This document shows, in pieces, positions 6,826 to 16,008 of a DNA stretch of 21,273 nt. This DNA is from Bacteroidota bacterium (GTDB lineage: Bacteria; Bacteroidota; Bacteroidia; Bacteroidales; VadinHA17). Below the pieces are notes generated by a model. The model was not told the origin of the DNA. It saw only the letters and a list, made by a program, of their open reading frames with translations, and did not search any database. The stretch covers positions 1-21,273 of the forward strand of contig JAKLFN010000013.1 in assembly GCA_022711195.1 (NCBI GenBank), read 5' to 3'. Made by a program: the position numbers and the translations under genes. Position 1 is the stretch's first letter; each line of letters starts with the position of its first letter.

Positions 6826-7365
6826 TTATTCTTTCGTCAGTGCAATGATCAGATCAATGACCTTCTGGTTTTCTGATTCCGGTATCTTGCCTACATATAC
6901 AGCCCTGACGATCCTGTTCTTATCAACGATAACCACAGAATAGTTATCCTTGGGCATGCCCCAGTCTTTCTGCAGAACTCCGTCATAATCGAACAGAATT
7001 GTGGTTTCAAACTTCTTCGCTTTCTTACCTGCAATGGACCTTATCAATCCGTCAGGCTTCCATGTCGATTTACAGTCGACGATACCCATTCCCTTGAAAA
7101 AGTTCTTATCGAGAGTTTTGTCAATATCCGTAGCCTTTTTTACAGCATCATTGAACGGCTCATTCAATTCTGATTCATCAGGGTCAACATAATTGATCTG
7201 AAGCACCTTACCTGGCCAGGTATTCATTGTGAATTCCTTTTTGTCGGCATCAGTGAACTTCCATTCGGGAGCCAGTTTGCCGATCTCGAGCTTAGTACCT
7301 GCCTGCCCTGCAAGGTAACCTACTGCTATAAAGGCAATTAGAATAATGAAGATAGTCCTTTTCAT
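6826..7365 (-). CDS. YtfJ-like thioredoxin-fold exported protein
   Basis: A 179-residue protein with an N-terminal signal peptide (MKRTIFIILIAF, probable cleavage after about residue 20), so it is periplasmic or exported. The mature part has a thioredoxin/YtfJ-like layout: GKLAPEW near the start, WPGKVLQINYVDPDESE where a peroxiredoxin/TlpA protein would have its CxxC, then the ILFDYDGVLQKDWGM and YSVVIVDKN segments typical of YtfJ. The only cysteine in the mature part (VDCKST) is not in a CxxC pair, so classical disulfide chemistry is unlikely. It is first in a two-gene unit with the P-loop NTPase and divergent from typA across 112 bases. A minus-strand near-match TATATTTC at 7390-7397 could be its -7 element, but this is weak. 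The physiological role of YtfJ proteins is poorly known. Confidence 0.7.
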   Translation of the reverse strand: MKRTIFIILIAFIAVGYLAGQAGTKLEIGKLAPEWKFTDADKKEFTMNTWPGKVLQINYVDPDESELNEPFNDAVKKATDIDKTLDKNFFKGMGIVDCKSTWKPDGLIRSIAGKKAKKFETTILFDYDGVLQKDWGMPKDNYSVVIVDKNRIVRAVYVGKIPESENQKVIDLIIALTKE

Positions 7366-7457
7366 AAAAGAGTATTTAAGTTATGAGGCGAAATATATGA
7401 ATTTTCTTTAATAAACTGATTTTATTGTGTTTTTTACATAAATCCCGCCAACAATGT

Positions 7458-7465
7458 TACTTTTG
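7458..7465 (+). promoter_or_regulatory. Probable -7 promoter element of typA
   Basis: TACTTTTG followed by CA is a full match to the Bacteroidota -7 box TAnnTTTG. No clear TTTG occurs 19-21 bp upstream, where the sequence is T-rich. Transcription would begin only a few bases before the ATG at 7478, giving a very short leader. This argues against the upstream in-frame start at 7454, which would place the promoter inside the coding region. Confidence 0.5.
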
Positions 7466-7477
7466 CACTCTCAAATT

Positions 7478-9259
7478 ATGGAGCAGATCAGAAACATAGC
7501 AATCATTGCACATGTCGACCATGGCAAAACGACACTTGTCGACAGGATAATACAGGAGTGCAAAGTACTTGATGAAAGGAAAGAAGCGGGTGATCTCATC
7601 CTCGACAGCAACGATCTGGAGAGGGAGAGAGGGATAACAATTACTTCGAAGAACGTCTCGGCAATCTATAAGGGAGTAAAGATCAATATCATCGATACAC
7701 CAGGCCATGCCGATTTTGGAGGTGAAGTGGAGAGAGTACTTAAAATGGCCGACGGTGTGCTTCTCCTGGTCGATGCCTTTGAAGGACCAATGCCGCAGAC
7801 ACGGTTTGTACTCGGGAAAGCGATTACACTGGGTCTTAAGCCCATTGTTGTGGTGAATAAGGTCGACAAGGATAACTGCCGTCCCGATGAGGTACAGCAG
7901 GATATCTTTGAACTTATGTTCAACCTCGATGCATCGGAGGAACAGCTCAATTTTGAAACAGTGTTTGGTTCATCAAAACATGGATGGATGGGACCTGACT
8001 GGAAGAAGCCGGAGGATAATATCCGATTTCTCCTCGATACAATACTGACACAGATACCTGAACCTCCTTTTATAGAAGGGACAGCACAGATGCAGATAGC
8101 ATCACTGGACTATTCAAGTTACGTGGGTCGAATAGCCATCGGCAGGGTTTTCAGAGGCGAACTGAGGGTTGGTGAAGACTATACACTCTGTAAGAAACAT
8201 GGCGAGATCAGGAAGGTCAGGATTAAGGAACTATATGTATTTGAGGGACTTGGACGTGCCAGGACTGAGTCGGTACGATGTGGCGACATCTGTGCAGTTA
8301 TAGGGCTCGACGATTTTGAGATCGGTGATACACTTGCCGACCTGTTAAATCCCGAAGCGCTGCAGAGAATCGAGGTCGACGAACCGACAATGAGCATGGT
8401 GTTTACTATCAACAATTCTCCTTTCTTCGGAAAAGAAGGCAAATTCGTCACTTCACGGCATCTACGTACACGTCTCATGCGTGAAACTGAAAAGAACCTG
8501 GCCCTGAGAGTAGAGGAAACAAAATCAGAAGATACCTTCAATGTTTTCGGACGAGGGATTCTTCACCTTTCTATCCTTATTGAAACAATGAGAAGGGAGG
8601 GTTACGAATTCCAGGTTGGTAAACCAAAGGTGCTGATAAAGACCATAGACGGCATTAAATCAGAACCTTATGAGATTCTTACAATAGATGTCCCCGCCGA
8701 TTTCTCCGGAAAGGCCATCGAGCTGGTAACACAGCGTAAAGGCGAAATGACTGTTATTGAACCTAAAGGAGATCTTATACATCTTGAGTTCGATATTCCT
8801 TCACGTGGCTTGATCGGACTTAGGAATAATATGCTTACTGCAACATCTGGCGAAGCTGTAATGCACCACCGTTTCAGGGCTTATGACAAATATAAAGGCG
8901 ATGATCTTATGCCCAAACAAAACGGTTCACTTATCTGCCAGGAACAGGGAATGGCAACAGGCTATTCAATTGACAGATTGCAGGACAGGGGCAGGTTTTT
9001 CATCGATCCGGGCGAAATAGTGTATAAAGGACAGGTAATCGGCGAGTACACCAGGCCTAATGACCTGGAGGTGAATGTGGTGAAAGGTAAGAAACTAACC
9101 AATATGAGAGCCTCCGGCTCCGATGAAAGCTTGAAAATTGCTCCAAAGATCAGATTCTCGCTCGAGGAATCAATGGAACAGATCAAGGATGACGAATATC
9201 TCGAGGTGACTCCATTAAACCTGAGAATGAGAAAGATACCTTTTCTGAAAGTCTTTTAG
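7478..9259 (+). CDS. typA: Ribosome-associated translational GTPase TypA/BipA
   Basis: A 593-residue GTPase of the EF-G/LepA superfamily that binds the ribosome and is needed for growth at low temperature and under stress, with a role in large-subunit assembly in other bacteria. The G motifs are intact: AHVDHGKTT (11-19), RERGITIT (49-56), DTPGHADF (73-80), NKVD (127-130) and SSKHGW for G5. EF-G-like domain II, domain III, the V-type domain (SRGLIGLRNNMLTATSGEA) and the BipA-specific C-terminal domain follow. Length matches E. coli BipA (607). I start at the ATG at 7478 (MEQIRNIAIIAHVDHG) rather than the upstream start at 7454, because the latter adds eight non-family residues encoded by the promoter. 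It is monocistronic; the next gene converges 29 bases after its stop. Confidence 0.97.
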   Translation: MEQIRNIAIIAHVDHGKTTLVDRIIQECKVLDERKEAGDLILDSNDLERERGITITSKNVSAIYKGVKINIIDTPGHADFGGEVERVLKMADGVLLLVDAFEGPMPQTRFVLGKAITLGLKPIVVVNKVDKDNCRPDEVQQDIFELMFNLDASEEQLNFETVFGSSKHGWMGPDWKKPEDNIRFLLDTILTQIPEPPFIEGTAQMQIASLDYSSYVGRIAIGRVFRGELRVGEDYTLCKKHGEIRKVRIKELYVFEGLGRARTESVRCGDICAVIGLDDFEIGDTLADLLNPEALQRIEVDEPTMSMVFTINNSPFFGKEGKFVTSRHLRTRLMRETEKNLALRVEETKSEDTFNVFGRGILHLSILIETMRREGYEFQVGKPKVLIKTIDGIKSEPYEILTIDVPADFSGKAIELVTQRKGEMTVIEPKGDLIHLEFDIPSRGLIGLRNNMLTATSGEAVMHHRFRAYDKYKGDDLMPKQNGSLICQEQGMATGYSIDRLQDRGRFFIDPGEIVYKGQVIGEYTRPNDLEVNVVKGKKLTNMRASGSDESLKIAPKIRFSLEESMEQIKDDEYLEVTPLNLRMRKIPFLKVF

Positions 9260-9288
9260 ATCGGCAGGAAAGTATAAGCCGCCGTCAC

Positions 9289-10302
9289 TCAGCATGTTTT
9301 AATCATTTCGGCAGATCTCCGGAAGGCTGTCATATTTTCATCGGAGGTTTCGGGAGTTATTTCGCAACCTGCTGATACGATGCACCGTCCTGAGGCATCG
9401 ATAAAATCTTGGTAAACAGACTTTTCAATTAATTCTGGCGAACCGTTCTGAATGACAGTGACAGGATCGCTCTTTCCTGAAAACACCTGTCCGGGGCGGA
9501 GCAGGCCGGTAAACTTGTTCATCGACGGCACAAGGTGGTCAACATCAATGATATCTGCACCGGTGCTGATCATGGCAGGCAGGATAGCTGACGTATCGCC
9601 GCATATATGAAGCTTTGCAATTGCACCTTCAGCGTGAATATGATCAACCAGCCTTTTTTCATGTCTGATCGCAATATCCATAAAAAGATCGGGTCCTATC
9701 TGCGAGCAGAACGCATCGCCAATACCTATGCAATGTGCGCCTGCGTTGATTTGCAGCGTGATAAACTCCATGGCACATTCAACGATCAGGTCGAGAGTCC
9801 TGGCCACTGACTCCGGATCGGTCAGAAAATCGATCGATGCATTCGTAGCACCGCGCAGATCGACATACTCTGCTACTGCACCTTCAACCCAGCCGGTAAT
9901 GAAATAGCTGTCGCCACTCATTTTACGGTATTCGCCGATTTCAATGAGCCTGTTACGGCATCTTTCGTTCTTCAGCGGATTGTACTTCTTCAGCCTTGAA
10001 GCGCTGAGAGCGCTATCAGGAAATCCTCCTTTCGGTACCGGCAGGCTGTCAACAGGATAATCAACCTCTATCCCGAAGGCTGATGCTTCAGCCCAGGGAT
10101 CCGACATTACGGTTACCCAGTCAATTCCAAAGTCACGGGCTGCTTTTGTCATCGCCATGCACTTGGAAAGAGGATCGGTACAAAACCTGCCATACTTTAC
10201 TCCGGCATGCCGTGCGGCCCATCTCATGATAATGGGGTGGAAGGGAGGATGATCTGTTGCGCTGCCCTTCAGGAACAGAAGTGTTCTCTCGAGTCCGGTC
10301 AT
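9289..10302 (-). CDS. Uroporphyrinogen decarboxylase-family (MtaA-like) methyltransferase
   Basis: A 337-residue TIM-barrel protein of the URO-D superfamily. It has the HxC...C zinc pattern of corrinoid:coenzyme M-type methyltransferases: His232 and Cys234 in KLHICGDT, and Cys313 in SAGCEI. True HemE lacks this set, so methyl transfer from a corrinoid or similar donor is more likely than haem synthesis. The barrel middle shows GWVEGAVAEYVDLRG and GIGDAFCSQIGPDLF, as in MtaA/CmuA relatives. No corrinoid protein or partner methyltransferase lies in the window. The ATG overlaps the stop of the DUF2461 gene by one base (TGATG), so translation is probably coupled, making it the last gene of a three-gene operon. 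Substrate is unknown. Confidence 0.85.
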   Translation of the reverse strand: MTGLERTLLFLKGSATDHPPFHPIIMRWAARHAGVKYGRFCTDPLSKCMAMTKAARDFGIDWVTVMSDPWAEASAFGIEVDYPVDSLPVPKGGFPDSALSASRLKKYNPLKNERCRNRLIEIGEYRKMSGDSYFITGWVEGAVAEYVDLRGATNASIDFLTDPESVARTLDLIVECAMEFITLQINAGAHCIGIGDAFCSQIGPDLFMDIAIRHEKRLVDHIHAEGAIAKLHICGDTSAILPAMISTGADIIDVDHLVPSMNKFTGLLRPGQVFSGKSDPVTVIQNGSPELIEKSVYQDFIDASGRCIVSAGCEITPETSDENMTAFRRSAEMIKTC

Positions 10303-10967
10303 CAGTATTCGTTCAGAAAATCATTCAGCGGCTTCATAGCTTTTGAAGCCTTCAACAGCATTCCGAACACTCCTTCACTAACCATCTCACTGTCCGGAAT
10401 CATCCTGGAGACAAGGAAGCTTTTCATCTTAAGTAATTCAATATCAGGATGATCACGACAGAAACCTTTTGGAGCAGATTTAAGCTTTTCGCCTTCAAGT
10501 TCTCCGAAGAAATACTTAAGATCCTTTTTATTCAGGATCTTCTTAAACCGGTCTCCTTCATTGCTTATTTTTTCTCTTATGGCTGTCAGCCATGGCATCG
10601 GTGGAATATAGGCACCTCCGGCTATCATGCTGTTATTGCCCGGCTCAACGTGTATATAGTATCCCGCGAACTTGTCGCCATTCTTTTTGCCCCCTTTTAC
10701 AATAAAGGCTCCCATGTGGGTCTTATAAATAGTCTTATCGTTGGAGAACCTTATATCACGGTTGATCCTGTACATGCAGGTTTTTGCTTCAAGACCTTTC
10801 AGTATCGGATCGAACTTAATAATTTCATCGATCAGGGCCTGGACAAAGGTTTCAAAATCAGTCTTTGCTTCTGTATATCTGCTGCGGTTGAGATTGAACC
10901 ACTCCCTTTCATTATGTTTTTTAAGGTCGGAAAGAAAAGCCAGTGTCGATTTTTTTATAGTTGCCAT
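10302..10967 (-). CDS. DUF2461 family protein (TIGR02453)
   Basis: A 221-residue protein of a widespread but uncharacterised family. Hallmarks are HNEREWFNLNRSRY near the N-terminus and RINRDIRFSNDKTIYKTHMG in the middle, followed by GYYIHVEPGNN and a GGAYIPP segment. No signal peptide or membrane helix is visible, so it is cytoplasmic. An upstream start at 11009 exists, but MATIKKSTLAFLSDLKK at 10967 begins at the conserved fold and sits one base after the stop of the preceding lipoprotein gene (TAAgATG). This points to translational coupling on both sides within the operon. The biochemical function is unknown and I do not assign one. Confidence 0.88.
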   Translation of the reverse strand: MATIKKSTLAFLSDLKKHNEREWFNLNRSRYTEAKTDFETFVQALIDEIIKFDPILKGLEAKTCMYRINRDIRFSNDKTIYKTHMGAFIVKGGKKNGDKFAGYYIHVEPGNNSMIAGGAYIPPMPWLTAIREKISNEGDRFKKILNKKDLKYFFGELEGEKLKSAPKGFCRDHPDIELLKMKSFLVSRMIPDSEMVSEGVFGMLLKASKAMKPLNDFLNEY

Positions 10968-10968
10968 C

Positions 10969-12219
10969 TTACTGGTTTTTAATATTATAAGCCAGGAGTA
11001 CCTTGCCATGGCGCTGCCAAAGTATCCCTTTGTTTATGACAGGATGCGAGAAATGCTGGAGCGTCCCTTTTTTTATTCTGAACGTACTGACAACCTGCAT
11101 TTTGCCATTATTAATACTTAGGAGCATCATTTCGCCCTTCTGGTTATAATAATAGAGCATATCGTCGGCCATAATTACAACCCCGGTTGCAGTCTTCAGG
11201 GAATCAACAAGCTGGCCCGACACAGCATCAATAGAGACAAGCTGTGGCCTGGCAACCGCGCCGCAATACATATAATTGCCCGATTTTACCACGCCACCCA
11301 TATAGGAGTCGAATCCCTTGTTCCTCCACACCTCGGTGATTTTTGTTCCATCGGGCGAGAGATCCAGTCTTACCCCGCAATTTCCGTCACCTTCAGCATA
11401 CCAGATAGTACCGTTTTCATATATAATTGCATTACTGTGAGTGTCTCCGTAACCGGGGCCTCTTTTTTCAATAGGATAATTATCCTGTTCGTGTGACCAC
11501 AATAACTGACCTGTTTCAGTGTCAAAACCCAGCATATGGTACATTGAGAATGTAACCAGTATTTTTCTGGAAGGCAGTGTGATTACCTTCCCGGGATTAT
11601 AGGCTGAAGGTTCACCAAAGCCTTTGTTCGACCATATCAGGCTGCCTGTAAACCTGTTGAGCGCCACTACATTATGTTTCTTTCCGCCGGGAGTCCAGAA
11701 TATTTTATCACCATCGATCAGTGGTGCTTCGGAGTAACCATGCAGAGGTGTCGCTCCATCGAAATCATCTTTCAGTTCCTTTGACCATATTACTTTTCCG
11801 TCCTTCCTGTTTACACAGTAGAGGTTTCCCATGCCTGTACCTGCGTAAATAAGATTTCCAGCGACTGTTGGTGTGCATCTTGATCCGGGATATCCGCCTG
11901 CCAGCCATTCTCTTCCGAGAGTTGTCTGCCAGAGCTTCTCTCCTTTAAGGTTGAAGCTGAAGAGAATCGACATTGAATCAACTTCACCTGTGATGAAAAA
12001 TCCATCATCAGTAAATACAGGTGAAACAAATCCATTTCCGATATTTTCAATGGCAAGGATCTCCTTCGGGCCTTCAGCAGGCCATTGTTTCATGAGCTCA
12101 TGATCTTCATAAATACCTGTCCGGCCATAATTGCGAAATTCATAGATTTTGTTCTTGTCCTGGCCTGCACATGATGATAACAGGAAGGATAATGTGATAA
12201 ATAATACAAGTTTATTCAT
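10969..12219 (-). CDS. Lipoprotein with PQQ-like beta-propeller (BamB-like fold)
   Basis: A 416-residue exported protein. From the ATG at 12219 the start MNKLVLFITLSFLLSSC is a lipoprotein signal peptide with lipobox LSSC, so Cys17 would be lipidated and anchored in a membrane. The body is a series of PQQ/quinoprotein-like propeller blades with recurring 'LD...G...W' units: LKGEKLWQTTLG, VNRKDGKVIWSKEL, LNRFTGSLIWSNKG, FDTETGQLLWSHEQ and IDAVSGQLVDSLK. The ORF stays open to 12303, but the extra 28 residues would bury the signal peptide, so I reject that start. It heads a tightly packed operon with the DUF2461 and URO-D-like genes. A PQQ enzyme is unlikely because no dehydrogenase catalytic motif is seen; a sensing or scaffold role is open. 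Confidence 0.85.
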   Translation of the reverse strand: MNKLVLFITLSFLLSSCAGQDKNKIYEFRNYGRTGIYEDHELMKQWPAEGPKEILAIENIGNGFVSPVFTDDGFFITGEVDSMSILFSFNLKGEKLWQTTLGREWLAGGYPGSRCTPTVAGNLIYAGTGMGNLYCVNRKDGKVIWSKELKDDFDGATPLHGYSEAPLIDGDKIFWTPGGKKHNVVALNRFTGSLIWSNKGFGEPSAYNPGKVITLPSRKILVTFSMYHMLGFDTETGQLLWSHEQDNYPIEKRGPGYGDTHSNAIIYENGTIWYAEGDGNCGVRLDLSPDGTKITEVWRNKGFDSYMGGVVKSGNYMYCGAVARPQLVSIDAVSGQLVDSLKTATGVVIMADDMLYYYNQKGEMMLLSINNGKMQVVSTFRIKKGTLQHFSHPVINKGILWQRHGKVLLAYNIKNQ

Positions 12220-12383
12220 ATATGAGTGTCTTAATAAGACCTTAAAGATAATTTCCCCGGTGAAAAAAAACGAAGAGTGTACATAACAATTTACAAAATG
12301 CATGATTTATCCTGCGCATGGCATCTTTGATTATATTATTTTTATGCGTTTGAATAGTGTTTTGTTTTCCACGAAAGTTAATT

Positions 12384-15206
12384 ATGAAGTTTCCCCATAA
12401 TGTTTTTCGTTATTTATTCTCTTCCGGATTATATCGGGATCCGCTTATTATCATATTCCTGATTGTTTTTTCTTCCGGGACGGCTGATTCACAACCCCTT
12501 TTCAGTCACAAGCACGGTTTTTATGATTCTCCTTTCACATTGACTATCAGCCGGATAAGTCCAGGTTCATCTGTTTATTATACCACTGACGGAAGTGCGC
12601 CGGGTCTTTCAAACGGAACACTATATACTTCACCTTTATATATTGACTCACAATCGGTAATCAGGGCCGTGGAAATAAAGGATAACCAGCCTGGCAAGGT
12701 TGCCACATGTACTTACTTATTTCTGGATGACGTTATCAGACAGCCCAATAATCCGGAGGGTTATCCTGCAGCATGGGGACCCTATACCGGAATCTCCGGG
12801 ACAGCAGTGGCTGATTATGAAATGGATCCGGAGCTCATGGCAATACCAGGATTCGCCGATTCAGTGAAAGCAGGATTACTTGACCTTCCTGTCATCTCAC
12901 TGGCTACTGAACCTGACAACCTTTTTTTAAAGAGCACTGATCCTCTCACGGGAGGGATTTATATTTATACCGGTCCGCCTCTTACCAATACAACCAATGG
13001 GACAGGATATGGATGGGAGCGGCCTGTTTCGTTTGAATATTTTGATTCCGGGAACAGAGTATCTTATCAGGCTGATTGTGCGGTCGAATTACAGGGTAAT
13101 CACGGCCGGAGAGCAGAAAAATCGCCAAAGCATTCTTTCCGCCTTACTTTCAAGAGCGCCTACGGACCGGCAAAACTTGAATATCCGCTATTCGGTACGG
13201 GTGCTGATTCGGTCCATAACTCAGTAATTCTTCGTGCCGGATTCGGAAATACATGGATCCACTGGAGTCAAAGTGAAAGAGCAATGGCACAATACCTCAG
13301 AGACCGGTGGACAAAGGATACACAGGCAGCCATGGGACATTTAGCCAGCAACGGATTCTTCGTACATCTGTTCATAAATGGTTTGTACTGGGGAATATAT
13401 AATCCTTCAGAGCGGCTCGACAAGGACTTTGCTGAAAGATACATGGGAGGGGATGAAGAGGATTATGACGTCATAAAGGATTATTCTGAAGTAGCCGACG
13501 GAGATATCCTTGCCTGGAATACAATGATGTCGCTTGCAAATGCAGGACTTGCCACCAATGAGGCATACAAGCGAATCCAGGGAAAGTTGCCAGATGGTAC
13601 ATCAAATCCGGCGATTGAGCCATACGTTAATGTTGTAAACCTCGCCGATTTTATGCTTCTGAATTTCTATGGAGGCAACTGGGACTGGGATCATCATAAC
13701 TGGGTGGCAATACGGAACAGGATTGATCCTTTCAGGGGTTTTGAGTTCTTCTGCTGGGACGGTGAACACATGGTTGAAGGAGTTGATGCAAACATCCTTT
13801 CGGAGAATAATAATAACTGCCCGAGCCGGGTTTTTCAGAAGATGCGTGAGAATGAGGAGTTTCGCAGGTTATTTGCCGACAGGGTACAGAAGCATTGTTT
13901 CAACGGAGGTGTGCTGACTTCTTCGGCAGCAGCAGACCGGTGGTTATGGCGGGCAAACCAGATCGACAAGGCTGTTCATGCCGAATCAGCCCGATGGGGC
14001 GACTACAGGAGAGACGTACACCGGTGGCAGACAGCACCTTATGAATTATATACAAAAGAAAGCTTCTGGCAGCCCCAGATGGATTATATCATGAACACTT
14101 ATTTTCCAAACCGGACACAGTCATTTATTGCCAGCCTGCGGGCTGCAGGACTCTTCCCTTCAATAGATGCACCTGTCCTGACACTCTCCCCAGATCACAT
14201 ACTTGCCATGAGTGCAGGAAGTGGTTCAATTTACTATACTATTGATGGCAGCGATCCGGTGATCTGGCAGGGCACACCTATGATTTCGCCGTCTGCAATT
14301 CAGTATTCAGGCCCGGTAACATTCAGCAAATCAGCACATATCAGGGCCAGGTGTTTCTCATCCGGCACATGGAGCGCAACGGCAGAAGAATATATACTCT
14401 TTGCATCTGATTATAATGATATAAAGATTACAGAAATACATTACCATCCACTCGACATGGGTAATGTTGATAACCAGGAGCTTGAGTTCATTGAGTTAAA
14501 GAATACGGGAACAGCAACACTCAATATGCGTGGAGTCCGTTTCACAGAGGGGATCAGCTATACATTCAGGGAAGATCAGCCTATCGGCCCGGGCGAGTTT
14601 ATTGTCCTCGCCTCCAGCAGCAGGCACTTCAGGGAAAGATATGGTTTCTGGCCTTATGCCTCTTATGACGGACATCTTAATAACGGCGGCGATACAATTG
14701 TAATGCTGACCAGTGCCAGGGATACTATCTGTTCGTTTCTTTACGACGATCACGACGGTTGGCCTGAAGCTGCAGACGGGGAAGGCAAATCGCTGGTCCC
14801 CAAAGAATATGATCCTGCCGGAGAACAGAATGACCCGGAATCATGGCGCACCTCGCACCTGGCAGGAGGCTCACCGGGCGCCGATGATAAGCTTTTCTCC
14901 CCGGGGAAATCATCAGACCTGCTGACACTGTTTCCTAACTATCCAAATCCATTTTCAGTATCGACAACAGTGCAATATAAGCTGAACTCTTACGCACATG
15001 TTAATATCACCATTTATAATTCCACAGGAAGACAGGTATACGTACTGGAAGATGCATACAGGAATGCAGGCTCTTACCTGGTTGAATGGAACGGGTACAC
15101 AGCAGCCAGCCTGCCGGCAGATCCGGGATTGTACTTCTACACGATCTCTGCAAGCAACAGGATCGGTGCCAGCAGAATAACTTACAAGATGCTGAAGATT
15201 AATTAG
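12384..15206 (+). CDS. Secreted CotH-family protein with chitobiase-like, lamin-tail and T9SS sorting domains
   Basis: A 940-residue exported protein. A long N-terminal region ends in a hydrophobic signal segment (PLIIIFLIVFSSG, about 20-32). Next come a chitobiase-type Ig-like domain (VYYTTDGSAP, about 38-115) and a CotH kinase-like region (about 167-490) with ELQGNHGRRAEKSPKHSFRL, FINGLYWGIYNPSERLD, NWDWDHHNW and FFCWDGEH. A second chitobiase-like domain (IYYTIDGSDP, about 595-673), a lamin-tail domain (ITEIHYHP ... ELEFIELKN, about 678-805) and a C-terminal type IX sorting domain (FPNYPNPFS near 850, ending GLYFYTISASN ... KMLKIN) follow. The outer location is therefore cell surface or medium. 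CotH relatives include protein kinases and fold-only homologues; activity here is uncertain. The GTG at 12357 is rejected because the signal peptide fits the ATG at 12384. Its 3' end overlaps the convergent SDR gene by 8 bases. Confidence 0.88.
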   Translation: MKFPHNVFRYLFSSGLYRDPLIIIFLIVFSSGTADSQPLFSHKHGFYDSPFTLTISRISPGSSVYYTTDGSAPGLSNGTLYTSPLYIDSQSVIRAVEIKDNQPGKVATCTYLFLDDVIRQPNNPEGYPAAWGPYTGISGTAVADYEMDPELMAIPGFADSVKAGLLDLPVISLATEPDNLFLKSTDPLTGGIYIYTGPPLTNTTNGTGYGWERPVSFEYFDSGNRVSYQADCAVELQGNHGRRAEKSPKHSFRLTFKSAYGPAKLEYPLFGTGADSVHNSVILRAGFGNTWIHWSQSERAMAQYLRDRWTKDTQAAMGHLASNGFFVHLFINGLYWGIYNPSERLDKDFAERYMGGDEEDYDVIKDYSEVADGDILAWNTMMSLANAGLATNEAYKRIQGKLPDGTSNPAIEPYVNVVNLADFMLLNFYGGNWDWDHHNWVAIRNRIDPFRGFEFFCWDGEHMVEGVDANILSENNNNCPSRVFQKMRENEEFRRLFADRVQKHCFNGGVLTSSAAADRWLWRANQIDKAVHAESARWGDYRRDVHRWQTAPYELYTKESFWQPQMDYIMNTYFPNRTQSFIASLRAAGLFPSIDAPVLTLSPDHILAMSAGSGSIYYTIDGSDPVIWQGTPMISPSAIQYSGPVTFSKSAHIRARCFSSGTWSATAEEYILFASDYNDIKITEIHYHPLDMGNVDNQELEFIELKNTGTATLNMRGVRFTEGISYTFREDQPIGPGEFIVLASSSRHFRERYGFWPYASYDGHLNNGGDTIVMLTSARDTICSFLYDDHDGWPEAADGEGKSLVPKEYDPAGEQNDPESWRTSHLAGGSPGADDKLFSPGKSSDLLTLFPNYPNPFSVSTTVQYKLNSYAHVNITIYNSTGRQVYVLEDAYRNAGSYLVEWNGYTAASLPADPGLYFYTISASNRIGASRITYKMLKIN

Positions 15207-16008
15207 ATATATCTTTCTTCTTCCTGATAATGGTTGTATTCCTGGTTATATATTCGATAACGAACCGGGGTATTACAGGAATGATAAAGAGAGCCAGTTT
15301 ATTTATAATTCCTGGTATATATTCAGCACGTTTTGCGAATAAAGCGTTTATTCCTGATCTGGCCACATCCTCCGGTTTCTTCAGAAGACCCAGTTTTCTT
15401 AATAGTGATATATTTAAACTTCCTTTATCATAAAGTGATGTGTCGGTAGCTCCCGGGATAAGACAGGTTACATTGACATTATCAAGTTTCATTTCGGTTC
15501 TGAACGACCTGGAAAAGTGCCTGAGAAAAGCTTTGGTTGGAGCATATACTGATATACCCGGGTAGGGCATTACAGTTGTAATCGACGATACATTGAGAAT
15601 ATATCCGCATCCTTTCCGTGCCATCTGTCGGCCAAAATGCCGGCAGAGCAGGGCAGGAGTGAGCATGTGGAGATTAAGCATTGATCTCATTCTTTCATGA
15701 TCAATAGTCGTGATCTCCCCGAAAAAAAACATTCCTGCATTGTTAACCACGACTTCCGGTTCAATATTGTTATCACTGCAGAACCTGATTACTGTCTCCG
15801 GCGATTCTGCCCGGTCGAGCCCGGTGTCGAGTATCCTGACGGTTACCGGATATTGTCCTTCGAGGTTCGATTTAAGTGCGGCAAGCCTGTCAGGCTGGTT
15901 GCTGATTGCAATGACAGAATAGCCTCTTCGCGCAAGCTCTTCAGAAAAATGCCATCCAATACCCGACGATGCACCGGTGACAAGTGCATATTTATCAGCT
16001 GATTCCAT
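15199..16008 (-). CDS. Short-chain dehydrogenase/reductase (SDR)
   Basis: A 269-residue classical SDR. The Rossmann dinucleotide motif TGASSGIG (11-18) and NNAG (89-92) are intact, as are the catalytic Ser141/Ser142, Tyr155 and Lys159 (SVYAPTKAF). It should reduce or oxidise a carbonyl/alcohol using NAD(P)H. The C-terminal 40 residues are hydrophobic with a basic end (KLALFIIPVIPRFV, RKKKD), so it may associate with the membrane, as some lipid-acting SDRs do; substrate is unknown. It starts 14 bases inside the 3' end of the upstream flavin reductase gene, so the two are co-translated. It overlaps the 3' end of the convergent CotH gene by 8 bases. Confidence 0.93.
   Translation of the reverse strand: MESADKYALVTGASSGIGWHFSEELARRGYSVIAISNQPDRLAALKSNLEGQYPVTVRILDTGLDRAESPETVIRFCSDNNIEPEVVVNNAGMFFFGEITTIDHERMRSMLNLHMLTPALLCRHFGRQMARKGCGYILNVSSITTVMPYPGISVYAPTKAFLRHFSRSFRTEMKLDNVNVTCLIPGATDTSLYDKGSLNISLLRKLGLLKKPEDVARSGINALFAKRAEYIPGIINKLALFIIPVIPRFVIEYITRNTTIIRKKKDISN

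Noticed and set aside
12220..12303. Upstream start for the beta-propeller lipoprotein
   Set aside because: It would place 28 residues before a clear lipoprotein signal peptide and lipobox.
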